A DNA stretch of 50,371 nt from CAYJAY01 sp964368445 (GCA_964368445.1 CAYJAY010000015.1:1-50371), one strand, 5' to 3'. Shown: positions 40,477-49,543, counted from the stretch's first letter. Numbers and translations: made by a program. The notes: a model not told the origin generated them from the letters alone.

Positions 40477-41187
40477 TTACAATCTGCGATAAGATTGTTT
40501 AAAATCATAAAAAATCCCACAATCCGCCATTGAAATTGCGTCTTTTGGCGAGACAACTATATGGTCGACAAGTTCAATCCCAATAGGTTCAAGCGCCGCA
40601 AATATCTTTTTTGTTGTTGCAATATCTTCTTTGGTTGGCGACGATGTCCCCGAGGGGTGGTTGTGGACCAACATTATCGAAACAGCGCCGTTTGCCGTTG
40701 CTATCTCGACTATTCGCCTAGTAGAGATGTCGGTGGCGTTTATGCTTCCTTCCGAAATCTTGACACAGTTTGTTTTTTTAAGCGAACTGTCGAAACATAT
40801 TACATAACTTTTTTCGAATTTTTCCCCAACAAAAAGCGAACGTGCAAAAGAAATTGCCGCCGCCGTTGAATTAACCGTGAAACCCTGCTTATTTTTTTGC
40901 AGTTCGTAATAGCGATAACTTTCAAGCATAAGTTTTATAAGAGTAGCCGAGTTTTCTCCGACACCCTTAACTTTAACAAGGCTTTCAAAATCCGCCTCCA
41001 AAACACCCTCGAAGCTTCCGAACTCCTTTATCAAACGATGTGCCGTGTCGTTTACGTCGACGCGCGGAATCGAATAAAACAAAATAAGTTCCAAGACGTT
41101 GTGTGGTTCAAACCCCGAAAGTCCACCGTTTAAAAAGCGTTTTTTGGTTCGTTCTCTATGATTTTTATGTAGATTTTTATCGTCCAT
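40477..41187 (-). CDS. radC: RadC family JAMM/MPN metalloprotein
   Basis: 236 residues: an N-terminal helix-hairpin-helix region (HNVLELILFYSIPRVD, VKGVGENSATLIKLML) and a C-terminal MPN domain with MLVHNHPSGTSSPTKEDIATT, carrying the HxHPSG...S..D zinc motif in the HNHPSG form. The ancestral role in DNA repair has been questioned; the activity is not established. It is not next to phage genes, so it is probably the chromosomal copy. AAAAGGG precedes the start. Confidence 0.93.
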   Translation of the reverse strand: MDDKNLHKNHRERTKKRFLNGGLSGFEPHNVLELILFYSIPRVDVNDTAHRLIKEFGSFEGVLEADFESLVKVKGVGENSATLIKLMLESYRYYELQKNKQGFTVNSTAAAISFARSLFVGEKFEKSYVICFDSSLKKTNCVKISEGSINATDISTRRIVEIATANGAVSIMLVHNHPSGTSSPTKEDIATTKKIFAALEPIGIELVDHIVVSPKDAISMADCGIFYDFKQSYRRL

Positions 41188-41225
41188 AATAAACCCTTTT
41201 TATCACATGGTTTTTAACAAACTAT

Positions 41226-41251
41226 AGGGCAAGGACTTAAGCCCTTGCCCT
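41226..41251. terminator. Hairpin at the glgA 3' end
   Basis: AGGGCAAGG and CCTTGCCCT form a 9-bp stem around ACTTAAGC. It resembles the AGGGCAAGGG segments of the intergenic repeats and lacks a T run, so a terminator role for glgA is only possible. Confidence 0.4.
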
Positions 41252-41262
41252 TGTTTGTGTTT

Positions 41263-43194
41263 CTACCAAAGTTCAACCATCTCTTTATATAGCCATTTAT
41301 ATTTTTCCGCCGCGCTGTCCCAGCTGAAATCACAGCTCATTGCGTGTTTTACAAGCTTTTCAAAGTTTTGTTTGTCGTCAAAGACGGCTTTTGCCCTCAA
41401 GCAAGCGTCCAACATATCGTGGGCATTATAGCTTTTGAACGTAAACCCATTTCCGTCTCCCAAGCTACAATCGACTATTGAATCGGATAGGCCGCCCGTC
41501 TCGCGTACTATTGGTATCGTTCCGTATCTAACCGAAATCATCTGCGCAAGTCCGCAAGGCTCTGATTTAGACGGCATCAAAAACAGGTCGCTTCCGGCGT
41601 ATATCTCGCGCGCTAGCTGTGGGTCAAACCCGATATAAACCCCTATCTTTCCGGGGTAGCGCGTAGCAAAGTCGTTGAAACAACTTTCATATGCCTTGTC
41701 GCCACTACCAAGAATAACGACATTTATTCCGCTTAAAAGGATATATTCAAGCACATGTTTAACAAGGTCGAAACCTTTGTGTGCAACAAGCCTTGAAACT
41801 ATGCCAAGAACAGGCGCGTCTTTATCCTCAAAGCCAAACTTGTCAATCAACGCTTGTTTGCAAGCATTTTTTCCGCTAAGGTCGTTTGACGAGAAAGATT
41901 TTGCGATTAATCTGTCGTTTTGCGGGTTATAGACATCATAATCAATTCCGTTAAGTATTCCGCAAAGTTTATGACGATGTTGCAAAAGCACCCCATCGAG
42001 GCCGTGGGAGAACCAAGGATCTAAAATCTCGTTTGCGTATGTCGGCGAAACAGTGTTGACCTTGTCGGAACAGGTTATCGCGCCTTTCATAAAGTTGACG
42101 CAACCGCCAAACTCGATAAGGTGTGAATCGGCGGGACCAATCCCCAAAATCTCGGTCAAAAGTTCCGTTCCGTATTTGCCTTGATACTGAATGTTATGTA
42201 TCGTGAACAACGTTTTAACCCCGGAGAGTTTCGGAACGTTTCGATAATATAAGTTTACGTATGTATTAATAAGTGCCGATTGCCAGTCGTTGGCGTGGAG
42301 GATATCAAATTCGCATTCGGGAACGCGACATATCATCTCGAGAACCGCTCTGCTGAAAAACGCGAATCTCTCGGCGTCGTCATAGAACCCATAGATGCCT
42401 TTTCTTTTAAAGTAAAACTCGTTGTCTATAAAATAATAAGTAACGTTGTCGCGCACAAGTTTAAAGACACCGCAATATTGGCTTCTCCAAGCAACAGGAA
42501 CCTCGAAGCTTTGCAAAAACTCCATTCCGGCACGGTATTTTTCCGCTATGTCGGAATAAAGCGGAACAACAACACTCATTGCGATTTCGGACGACACAAG
42601 CGACTTTGGTAAAGCACCCGCAACGTCGCCTAGCCCACCCGTAACGATAAACGGATAGCATTCGCTTGCAACAAACAAAGCTTTTATCTTTTTTGGTTGC
42701 TCGGCTTTAGCTTGCTCGGCTTTAGCTTGCTCGGCTTTAGCTTGTTCTGCTTTAGCTTGCTCGGCTTTAGCTTTCTCGGCTTTAGCTTGTTCGGCTTTTG
42801 CTTGTTCGGCTTTTGCTTGTTCGGCTTTAGCTTGCTCGGCTTTAACTTGCTCGGCTTTAGCTTGCTCAGCTTTAGCTTGTTCGGCTTTAGCTTGTTCTGC
42901 TTTAGCTTGCTCAGCTTTAGCCTTTTCTGTAACTTCGGATTTTTTAACCGTTGTCGCTTTTTTAGCGGGCGCTTTTTTTGCAGACGCTTTTGGCGCAACA
43001 GTTTTTTTCGGTGTTGCGGTTGTCGTTTTCACATCCGCTTTAGCGGATGTTGCCGCTTTAGCTGATGTTGCTGCTTTCTTTGTGGCGGTCGTCTTTTTCA
43101 CAGTCGTTTCGTCGGCTGTTGCTTTTTTCGTATTTTTTGCTTTTGTTACAGCCGTCGTTTTTTCAACGGCTTTCGTTTGCTTATCTTGTTCCAT
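41263..43194 (-). CDS. glgA: Glycogen synthase with a long cationic repeat N-terminus
   Basis: Transfers glucose from ADP-glucose to glycogen. The catalytic part starts at ~170 with KIKALFVASECYPFIVTGGLGDVAGALP (ADP-glucose loop with TGGLGDV) and has HANDWQSALIN, TIHNIQYQGKY, NGIDYDVYNP, GIVSRLVAHKGFDL and MPSKSEPCGLAQM; lengths agree with GT5 enzymes (~475 residues). Ahead of it lie ~168 residues rich in Lys, Ala and Thr, including fifteen KAEQA-type pentapeptides at 93-167. Normal GlgA begins at its catalytic domain. The ATG at 43194 is eleven bases after GGGGG; an in-frame TTG two codons upstream is an alternative. Last gene of glgB-glgC-glgD-glgA. Confidence 0.93.
   Translation of the reverse strand: MEQDKQTKAVEKTTAVTKAKNTKKATADETTVKKTTATKKAATSAKAATSAKADVKTTTATPKKTVAPKASAKKAPAKKATTVKKSEVTEKAKAEQAKAEQAKAEQAKAEQAKAEQVKAEQAKAEQAKAEQAKAEQAKAEKAKAEQAKAEQAKAEQAKAEQAKAEQPKKIKALFVASECYPFIVTGGLGDVAGALPKSLVSSEIAMSVVVPLYSDIAEKYRAGMEFLQSFEVPVAWRSQYCGVFKLVRDNVTYYFIDNEFYFKRKGIYGFYDDAERFAFFSRAVLEMICRVPECEFDILHANDWQSALINTYVNLYYRNVPKLSGVKTLFTIHNIQYQGKYGTELLTEILGIGPADSHLIEFGGCVNFMKGAITCSDKVNTVSPTYANEILDPWFSHGLDGVLLQHRHKLCGILNGIDYDVYNPQNDRLIAKSFSSNDLSGKNACKQALIDKFGFEDKDAPVLGIVSRLVAHKGFDLVKHVLEYILLSGINVVILGSGDKAYESCFNDFATRYPGKIGVYIGFDPQLAREIYAGSDLFLMPSKSEPCGLAQMISVRYGTIPIVRETGGLSDSIVDCSLGDGNGFTFKSYNAHDMLDACLRAKAVFDDKQNFEKLVKHAMSCDFSWDSAAEKYKWLYKEMVELW
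42694..42918 (-). repeat. Fifteen 15-bp units coding KAEQA in glgA
   Basis: Tandem copies of AAAGCCGAGCAAGCT-type units, some with CAA/CAG and synonymous changes, one KAEKA and one KAEQV variant, last unit KAEQP. Copy number is likely to vary between strains by slippage. Confidence 0.9.
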
Positions 43195-43234
43195 AGCCAA
43201 ATAAACCCCCATTAAATTAAGTTGCTATAAATAA

Positions 43235-44362
43235 CTAAACTACCGAATTTTTCTTAATATAGATAGGATAGTTGATGTTGCCTTTAAGGTCGCTGTTTTC
43301 CGTTATCTCAACGCCTTTGTCGGTTATGACATGTTCAACCTTAACGCCTTTTCTTATGACGCTGTCCTGCATTAAAATAGAATCTTTAACAACCGCGCCT
43401 TTTTCAACATAAACGCCCCTAAACAAAACGCTGTTTTCAACCTGTCCTTCGATGACACAGCCGTCTGCAACAAGGTTGTTGTTGCTTTTTGAGCCAACGC
43501 CATATCGAACGGGCGCTTCGTCACGAACTTTGGTGAACACCGGGCGAGACCTGTCAAAAAGTTTAGAAAGATTATCAAAGTTCAAAAGATCCATCGAAGC
43601 CCTAAAATATCCTTTGATGCTTGCTATCGAGTTTGAATAGCCATCATACGCAATGTTTTTGACGTTGAGTGTAGAAAGTTTTTTGGGAAGCACGTCGCTT
43701 TCAAAATAGCTTCTCATCTCGATTGTTGCCTCTTCGATTATCGAAATTAGAAGTTCGCGCGACATAATGAAGATTCCCATGCTCGCGAAACTTCCCTCTT
43801 CGGGATTGGGTTCAAAAGCAACCTCGTTAACGCGACCGTTTTCGTCCTGCTTAAGTATAAGCGTGTCGGACGACGCCGTGTCATTTTTACCAAAAACCCT
43901 TGAGATTACCGAAATGTCGGCTTGTGATTCGATATGCTTGTCCAACATCTCGTTGAAGTCGATGGCGTGGACGTGGTCGCAATCCATCATAATAACATAT
44001 GGCGGATAGGATTTTTTGAGGTAAACAACTACTTCGCGAAGAGCGCCTATCTTTCCATGGTAGATAGACTTGCTGCTGTCCGCTTCACTGTATGGCGGGA
44101 AAAGCGAAATTCCCGAAATCTTTCTCGAAAGGTCGTATGCACGTCCCGTTCCGAGATGATCCATCAACGAATGGTAGTTTCTTCTTGCGATAACCGCAAC
44201 TTTAGTTACGTTTGCGTTGACAAGCGACGAAAGCGCAAAGTCTATCATGCGATATCTCGACCCAAACGGAAGCGCCGCCATCGAACGAACCGCGGTAAGT
44301 TCCGCAACCGCGTCGTCATGCATGTTGGCAAAAATTATGCCCATAGCCCTGTTTGTATTCAT
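43235..44362 (-). CDS. glgD: Glucose-1-phosphate adenylyltransferase subunit GlgD
   Basis: 375 residues of the nucleotidyltransferase plus left-handed beta-helix family, close to GlgC but with the altered N-terminus AMGIIFANMHDDAVAEL instead of the GGQGSRL loop, so it is probably regulatory. It keeps LPFGSRYRMIDFALSSLVNANVT and the C-terminal hexapeptide repeats (ENSVLFRGVYVEKGAVVKDS). It works with GlgC to make ADP-glucose. It overlaps glgC by four bases (ATGA). Confidence 0.93.
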   Translation of the reverse strand: MNTNRAMGIIFANMHDDAVAELTAVRSMAALPFGSRYRMIDFALSSLVNANVTKVAVIARRNYHSLMDHLGTGRAYDLSRKISGISLFPPYSEADSSKSIYHGKIGALREVVVYLKKSYPPYVIMMDCDHVHAIDFNEMLDKHIESQADISVISRVFGKNDTASSDTLILKQDENGRVNEVAFEPNPEEGSFASMGIFIMSRELLISIIEEATIEMRSYFESDVLPKKLSTLNVKNIAYDGYSNSIASIKGYFRASMDLLNFDNLSKLFDRSRPVFTKVRDEAPVRYGVGSKSNNNLVADGCVIEGQVENSVLFRGVYVEKGAVVKDSILMQDSVIRKGVKVEHVITDKGVEITENSDLKGNINYPIYIKKNSVV

Positions 44363-45573
44363 TTCACACCTCCGTTGTTTCTTTTGTCGGAATAGATCAT
44401 CGCGTTAGGCGGTATATTTTCATTTTCCTCGATAACGATGTTTGCGCCAACAACCGCAACCCCCCATTTATCAAGGTCGAGCGCGCTTTCCGGCTTTCCG
44501 CCAATCTTTGCTCCCTTTTTAACGACGGTGTTTTCCGCGACAATTGCATATTCAACCGTTGCGCCCTCTTCGATAACTGCGCCCGGCATGACGATGCTGT
44601 ATTCAACTTTTGCGCCTTTTTGAACCACAACGTTTGTAAACAATACCGAAAAATCTATCTCACCGCAGATTCTGCAACCTTCCGAGATTATCGAGTTTTC
44701 GATAACCGCATCGTTTGAAACAAAATGCGGAGACAAAACGTCGTTTTTCGAATATACTTTTTGTTGTGTAAACCAAAGGTCAAACGGTTCGTTTGGATTA
44801 ATTAAATCCATGTTTGCTTCCCAAAGGCTTTCGATAGTTCCAACGTCCTTCCAATATCCCGAAAAGGTATATGTAAAGATTTTTTCGCCGGAATTTAACA
44901 TATCGGGTATTATATCACCACCGAAATCGTGTTTTGTGTCGGATTTTAGGTTATCTTCTTCGAGATATTTTTTAAGCTTATCCCAAGAAAAAACGTATAT
45001 CCCCATAGAAGCAAGGTTGCTTTTTGGAGTTTTTGGTTTTTCTTCAAACTCATAAACCGATCCGTCTTCGTTTGCGTTAAGAATCCCAAACCTTGGAGCT
45101 TCGGATATCGGAACTTCGATAACTGAAATTGTACAAGCCGCTTCGGTTTTTTTATGTTGTTCAACCATGGCGGAATAATCCATCTTGTATATATGGTCTC
45201 CCGACAAGATAACGACGTATTTCGGATCGTATTTATCAACAAAGTTTATGTTTTGGAAGATAGCGTCTGCTGTTCCAAGATACCAGTTAGAACCGGTTGC
45301 TTTTTGGTATGGCGGAAGCACATGGACGCCACCATAGTTTCGGTCGAGGTCCCAAGCGCGACCGTTTCCGATATAATCGTTAAGCTCAAGCGGTTGATAT
45401 TGGGTTAAAACCCCTACCGTATCTATTCCGGAGTTAACACAGTTACTTAACGGGAAATCAATGATACGATATTTTCCGCCAAAAGGAACTGCGGGTTTTG
45501 CCACATTTTGAGTTAATGCATAAAGTCTACTGCCTTGCCCTCCCGCTAAAAGCATAGCAATTGTTTCTTTCAT
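44359..45573 (-). CDS. glgC: Glucose-1-phosphate adenylyltransferase catalytic subunit
   Basis: Makes ADP-glucose from glucose 1-phosphate and ATP, the committed step to glycogen. The 404-residue protein has AMLLAGGQGSRLYALT (7-22), KPAVPFGGKYRIIDFPLSNC with the regulatory-site pattern, GTADAIFQN, the SGDHIYKMDY metal site, and beta-helix repeats at the C-terminus. AAAGGGAGAAAT precedes the start. A 97-base gap containing a hairpin separates it from glgB. Confidence 0.97.
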   Translation of the reverse strand: MKETIAMLLAGGQGSRLYALTQNVAKPAVPFGGKYRIIDFPLSNCVNSGIDTVGVLTQYQPLELNDYIGNGRAWDLDRNYGGVHVLPPYQKATGSNWYLGTADAIFQNINFVDKYDPKYVVILSGDHIYKMDYSAMVEQHKKTEAACTISVIEVPISEAPRFGILNANEDGSVYEFEEKPKTPKSNLASMGIYVFSWDKLKKYLEEDNLKSDTKHDFGGDIIPDMLNSGEKIFTYTFSGYWKDVGTIESLWEANMDLINPNEPFDLWFTQQKVYSKNDVLSPHFVSNDAVIENSIISEGCRICGEIDFSVLFTNVVVQKGAKVEYSIVMPGAVIEEGATVEYAIVAENTVVKKGAKIGGKPESALDLDKWGVAVVGANIVIEENENIPPNAMIYSDKRNNGGVK

Positions 45574-45608
45574 CTTTATATTTCTCCCTTTCTTTGTTTT
45601 TGATTAAT

Positions 45609-45634
45609 TATGTTTGAAAAAGGTTTCAAACATA
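45609..45634. other. Hairpin in the glgB-glgC gap
   Basis: TATGTTTGAAA and TTTCAAACATA form a perfect 11-bp stem with a four-base loop. The plus strand has TTTTTT nearby. It may be a processing or stabilising element in the glycogen transcript. Confidence 0.45.
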
Positions 45635-45670
45635 AAGCATTTTTTGTCTGCTTGTCTTGTATGGTTATCT

Positions 45671-47728
45671 TTATTTAGTTTTTTTTGTTGTTTTTTTAGC
45701 CGGTGTTTTAGTCGTTGTCTTGCTTGCTGTCTTGTTTGCTGTCTTGTTTGCTGTCGTCGCCTTTGTTTTTGTTGCTTTGGTTTTTGCTAAAGCAGTTTCT
45801 TTAACGGTTGATTTAGTCGCTGTTTTAGTCGCTGTTTTAGTCGGTTTTGGAATAGCAAGGTAAACGGTTGAAAGCGGCGGAATGTCAACTTCAATCGAAC
45901 AATCGAAACCATGGAGCGGAATATCTTTCGCCGTATAGGTTTTTGCCGACTTGTCGTTAGTTCCCCCAAACTCCGCCGAGTTACTATCCAGCATAACTTT
46001 ATATCTACCCTTAAGCGGAACTCCGATTTTGTAACCGTTTCTTTGCTCGCCCGAAAGGTTACACATAACTAAAACGCTGTTTTTTGCCCTGTCGCTTCGT
46101 ATAAACGCAATGACGTTTTGCGTGTTGTCGTCTGCGACAATCCAACGGAAACCGTCCCAACTGTCCTCGATCTCCCAAAACGGAGCATTTTTAACGTATA
46201 AGTTATTAAGGGTTTTTATATATTCTTTTGTTTGTTTGTGGCTTTCGTGTTCGAGAAGTTCAAACTCAAGACCTTTATTAAAGTTCCATTCGTTGAACTG
46301 TCCGAACTCGTATCCCATGAAAAACAGCTTTTTACCGGGATGCGCCATCATATACCCCAAAAACGCACGGAGCGAAGAAAACTGCCTGTCGCGGTCGCCC
46401 GGCATCTTTCCGATTAGCGAGCCTTTGCCGTGGACAACCTCATCGTGGGAAATTGGAAGCATATAATTTTCCGAAAACGCATAAAACATAGAGAACGTGA
46501 TTTTTTCGTGGTTGTCTTTTCTGAAAAAAGGGTTCATCGAAAAATAGCTTAACCCGTCGTTCATCCAACCCATGTTCCATTTAAAGTTAAACCCAAGGCC
46601 GCCTTCGCTTGCCGGTTTTGTAACAAGCGGCCACGCCGTGCTCTCCTCTGCTATCATGAGAGAGCCTGTATATTTTGAAAGCAGATGTGTGTTAAGTTTT
46701 TGCAAAAATGCAATCGATTCGAGGTTCTCTTTTCCGCCGAAACTGTTTTGTTGCCATTCGCCGTCCTTTCGGTTGTAGTCGAGATACAACATCGACGCTA
46801 CCGCATCAACCCTTATCCCGTCTATGTGGTAAACCGAAAGCCAAAACGCGGCAGAGCTTATCAAAAAGCTTTGAACCTCCGGCCTGCCATAGTCAAACAC
46901 AAGCGTTCCCCACTCTTTGTGTTCCCCACGAAGCGGATTTTGGTCCTCGTAGCAACATCCCCCGTCAAACTTCGCCAAAGCAAAATCGTCCTTTGGAAGG
47001 TGTCCCGGAACCCAGTCGACTATGACGCCGATGTCGTGCTTATGCATCGTGTCGACAAAATACATGAAATCGTGTGGCGTTCCATAGCGCGAGGTCGGCG
47101 CGAAATATCCCGTCACTTGATATCCCCAAGAACCGTCAAACGGAAACTCGGTTATCGGCAAAAGCTCGACATGCGTAAAGCCCATCTCTTTGACGTATGG
47201 TGCAAGCAGGTCTGCAAGCGTTTTATAGTCTAAAAATGTTCCGTCGTCGTTTCGCAACCACGACCCCACATGAACTTCATAGATGTTCATTGGCGAACAG
47301 TATGGGTCTTTCGAGTTTCTTTTATCAAACCATTTTTTGTCGCTCCATTTATACCCGTCAAGGTTATAAACCTTTGAAGCGTTAGACGGCCTTGTCTCGG
47401 CATGGAACGCATAAGGGTCAGCCTTGAAAAGTTGGTCGCCGTCGGCGGATATAACCATATATTTATACGCGTCGTATATCTCAACACGGTCTATCTCACA
47501 TTCAAATATGCCTTGGTCTGAAATCTTTTTCATTGGGTTTGCGGTTGTATCCCATTCGTTAAACGTTCCGACAACAAAAACCTGTTGTGCCGTTGGTGCC
47601 CACACTCGAAAAACATATCTCTTTTTTTTGGCGTCCACAAGATGTGCGCCGAAAAAATCAAAGCTTTCAAAATTTGTCCCTTGATGATATAAAAAAATCG
47701 GCAGATTTTTCTCGTCCTTCAAACCCAT
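45671..47728 (-). CDS. glgB: 1,4-alpha-glucan branching enzyme with basic C-terminal tail
   Basis: Introduces alpha-1,6 branches in glycogen. Order: CBM48 domain (~35-140, RVWAPTAQQVFVVGTFNEWD), GH13 barrel with VELLPITEFPFDGSWGYQ, the nucleophile in DGIRVDAVASML (~315), the acid in MIAEESTAWP (~365), and LPISHDEVVHGKGS (~430), then the C-terminal beta domain to about residue 625. The final ~60 residues are nearly all Lys, Thr and Ala (KTATKTATKSTV to KTPAKKTTKKTK), which ordinary GlgB enzymes lack. GGAGG precedes the ATG. It is first in the glycogen operon. Confidence 0.96.
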   Translation of the reverse strand: MGLKDEKNLPIFLYHQGTNFESFDFFGAHLVDAKKKRYVFRVWAPTAQQVFVVGTFNEWDTTANPMKKISDQGIFECEIDRVEIYDAYKYMVISADGDQLFKADPYAFHAETRPSNASKVYNLDGYKWSDKKWFDKRNSKDPYCSPMNIYEVHVGSWLRNDDGTFLDYKTLADLLAPYVKEMGFTHVELLPITEFPFDGSWGYQVTGYFAPTSRYGTPHDFMYFVDTMHKHDIGVIVDWVPGHLPKDDFALAKFDGGCCYEDQNPLRGEHKEWGTLVFDYGRPEVQSFLISSAAFWLSVYHIDGIRVDAVASMLYLDYNRKDGEWQQNSFGGKENLESIAFLQKLNTHLLSKYTGSLMIAEESTAWPLVTKPASEGGLGFNFKWNMGWMNDGLSYFSMNPFFRKDNHEKITFSMFYAFSENYMLPISHDEVVHGKGSLIGKMPGDRDRQFSSLRAFLGYMMAHPGKKLFFMGYEFGQFNEWNFNKGLEFELLEHESHKQTKEYIKTLNNLYVKNAPFWEIEDSWDGFRWIVADDNTQNVIAFIRSDRAKNSVLVMCNLSGEQRNGYKIGVPLKGRYKVMLDSNSAEFGGTNDKSAKTYTAKDIPLHGFDCSIEVDIPPLSTVYLAIPKPTKTATKTATKSTVKETALAKTKATKTKATTANKTANKTASKTTTKTPAKKTTKKTK

Positions 47729-47764
47729 ATTTTGCCTCCAAATAGTATTTTATGTCTAAATTAA

Positions 47765-47794
47765 ATTTTACCATATGTATGTTGTACAATTCAA
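47765..47794 (-). promoter_or_regulatory. Probable promoter of the glycogen operon
   Basis: Minus-strand TTGAAT (47789-47794) and TAAAAT (47765-47770) with an 18-base spacer, 37 bases before the glgB start codon. Confidence 0.5.
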
Positions 47795-47967
47795 CAAAAG
47801 TGTTTATAAAAATTAAATGAATTTCAGTAGTAAATTTTATCAACTTCGCTAGTTAATATCTAATTAATATAAAATACACAATTAAAAATATCTATTTTTT
47901 ACAATTTTGTTTGTTTTCTGATATTTAATCACAATTGACAGACGGATATTGACAGTTTAAGAAAAAC

Positions 47968-48050
47968 AAAAAAACCTCCGACTTTAAAAAGTCGCAAAAA
48001 AACCTCCGACTTTAAAAAGTCGCAAAAAAAACTCCGACTTTTGTCGAAGA
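47968..48050 (-). terminator. Three tandem intrinsic terminators after abrB
   Basis: Two copies of a 28-bp unit (CGACTTTTTAAAGTCG stem followed by GGAGG and seven T on the minus strand) and one diverged copy with loop ACAAA form consecutive hairpin/T-run terminators. They insulate the glycogen operon from abrB transcription. Confidence 0.85.
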
Positions 48051-48071
48051 TTTTTTTAAAAAACTATGTAG

Positions 48072-48314
48072 TTATTTTTTGCCGAGTTCTTCCGAACAGT
48101 CTTGGCAAACCGGTTTATCAAGATATGAGATCAAGCCTTCTGTTTTTTTGCAAAAGATGCAAGATTGTTGGCTTCTTTTTAAAACAATAGTATCCCCTTC
48201 TGTGTATATTTCAACATAACCTTTGTCTTGGATACCAAATTGACGTCTGATGTCAATTGGAAGAACTACTCGACCTAATGCGTCTAGTTGACGAACTATA
48301 CCTGTTGATTTCAT
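48072..48314 (-). CDS. abrB: AbrB/SpoVT-type transition regulator with zinc-ribbon tail
   Basis: 80 residues. The N-terminal ~50 are the swapped-hairpin AbrB DNA-binding fold (STGIVRQLDALGRVVLPIDIRRQFGI). The C-terminus has CIFCKKTEG and VCQDC, a CX2C...CX2C zinc-ribbon typical of the clostridial AbrB group. Such proteins control the change from growth to sporulation. AGAGGAG lies before the ATG. It is divergent from the sporulation genes spmA-spmB across a 63-bp gap, a place where it could act on its own and their transcription (inference). Confidence 0.92.
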   Translation of the reverse strand: MKSTGIVRQLDALGRVVLPIDIRRQFGIQDKGYVEIYTEGDTIVLKRSQQSCIFCKKTEGLISYLDKPVCQDCSEELGKK

Positions 48315-48377
48315 GATTGTTTACTCCTCTTTCTAAAAAAATAAATATAAATAAAATATTAACCACGGCGGTGATTC

Positions 48378-49028
48378 ATGATTAATTATTTATTTTGCAT
48401 AATGATTGCTTTGTCTTTTATGTATGCAATTCCAAGCGGTAACCTAAAGGAGGTTACCGACGCAGTTCTAAACGCCGGCCAAGGCGCAACACAACTTTGT
48501 TTGCAGATCTTCGGAACCCTCGTACTTTGGAGCGGAATAATGAAGATAGCAAGTCGTTCGGGCCTTTGCGAAGCCGCAAGCAAACTGTTGTATCCGATAA
48601 CAGGAATTTTGTTTAAAGGATTAAAACAAAGATCCCCCGAAGCGCTCGACTACATAACGATGAACATAACCGCAAATCTTTTGGGTTTGGGTTCTGCCGC
48701 AACGCCTATGGGGCTTGCCGCCATGGGAAGCCTTGATAAAATCAACGACACACCCGACAAAGCGTCCGACTACATGATTACTTTTGTTGTAATGAACACG
48801 GCGTCTATCCAGCTTTTGCCGACCACGGTAGCAACACTTCGAACGTTAGCGTCAAGCAAAGATCCGCTCGAGATAGCTGTTCCGGTAATCGCAACTTCGT
48901 TTTGCTCGGTTTTTGTTGCGGTGGTGGTTGCGAAAGTTATCAACAAGGTTTTTGCAAAACGTCAAAAACTTCGATGCCCGACAAAAGTCGAGTTTGCGCA
49001 ACTTGAAAGGAACACGGCACAAAGATGA
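48378..49028 (+). CDS. spmA: Spore maturation protein A
   Basis: 216-residue membrane protein of the nucleoside-recognition (Gate) family. Signs: MIALSFMYAIPSGNLKEVTDAV, LWSGIMKIASRSGL, NITANLLGLGSAATPMGLAAM with the family's Gly/Asn core, and VVMNTASIQLLPTTVATLR. With SpmB it is needed for spore core dehydration in Bacillus and Clostridium. GGCGGTG is a modest ribosome site. It overlaps spmB by four bases. Confidence 0.95.
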   Translation: MINYLFCIMIALSFMYAIPSGNLKEVTDAVLNAGQGATQLCLQIFGTLVLWSGIMKIASRSGLCEAASKLLYPITGILFKGLKQRSPEALDYITMNITANLLGLGSAATPMGLAAMGSLDKINDTPDKASDYMITFVVMNTASIQLLPTTVATLRTLASSKDPLEIAVPVIATSFCSVFVAVVVAKVINKVFAKRQKLRCPTKVEFAQLERNTAQR

Positions 49029-49543
49029 ATATATCAAACAGTTTTATACCGATAATTGTGTTTTCAATCGTCGCTTACGGGACGTTTAAAAAAACAAAAG
49101 TTTTTGAAGCGTTCACCGACGGGGCGACCGAGGGCGCAGCGGTTATTCTTAAAATCATACCGCCGATATTTGCAATCGTGCTTGCCATCGAGATGTTCAG
49201 CGCAAGCGGAGCACTTGAAGCGGTTTCAAACCTGCTTTCGCCGATAACGTCGGCGGTTGGCATTCCGCAAGAGGTAACGTCGCTCATGCTCATTCGCCCG
49301 ATATCGGGGGCGGGGGCTCTCGCAATGTATAAAGATATTCTCACAGATTACGGGCCCGATTCGTTTATAGGCCGGGTTGCCTCGGTCATGCAAAGTTCAA
49401 CCGAAACAACTTTTTTCGCAATAGCGATGTACTATGGCGCAACACGCGTCACCAAAACAAAGCACACTCTTTTTGCCGCACTTTGCGGAGACTTCACAGG
49501 GTTTGTCCTGTCTGTCATAACCGTTTTGTATTTCTTGTATTAA
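49025..49543 (+). CDS. spmB: Spore maturation protein B
   Basis: 172-residue Gate-family membrane protein with VFEAFTDGATEGAAVILKIIPPI, MFSASGALEAVSNLLSPI, MLIRPISGAGALAM and STETTFFAIAMYYGA. It forms a partner complex with SpmA in spore dehydration. The ATGA overlap with spmA indicates translational coupling. Four or five membrane segments; no signal peptide. Confidence 0.95.
   Translation: MNISNSFIPIIVFSIVAYGTFKKTKVFEAFTDGATEGAAVILKIIPPIFAIVLAIEMFSASGALEAVSNLLSPITSAVGIPQEVTSLMLIRPISGAGALAMYKDILTDYGPDSFIGRVASVMQSSTETTFFAIAMYYGATRVTKTKHTLFAALCGDFTGFVLSVITVLYFLY

Larger units (their letters stand above)
47729..48071. other. 343-bp gap: glycogen promoter and tandem terminators
   Basis: From the left it holds the glgB leader, a probable minus-strand promoter (47765-47794), AT-rich sequence without gene-like frames, and three tandem hairpins downstream of abrB (47968-48050). 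Confidence 0.6.

Noticed and set aside
42684..43065. Leu/Lys-rich or Phe/Leu-rich frames over the glgA repeat
   Set aside because: Frames of the 15-bp repeat read in the wrong phase; only the KAEQA frame continues into glycogen synthase.
45657..45863. Val/Leu-rich plus-strand frame at the glgB tail
   Set aside because: Antisense of the Lys/Thr/Ala tail; membrane-like composition is an artefact.
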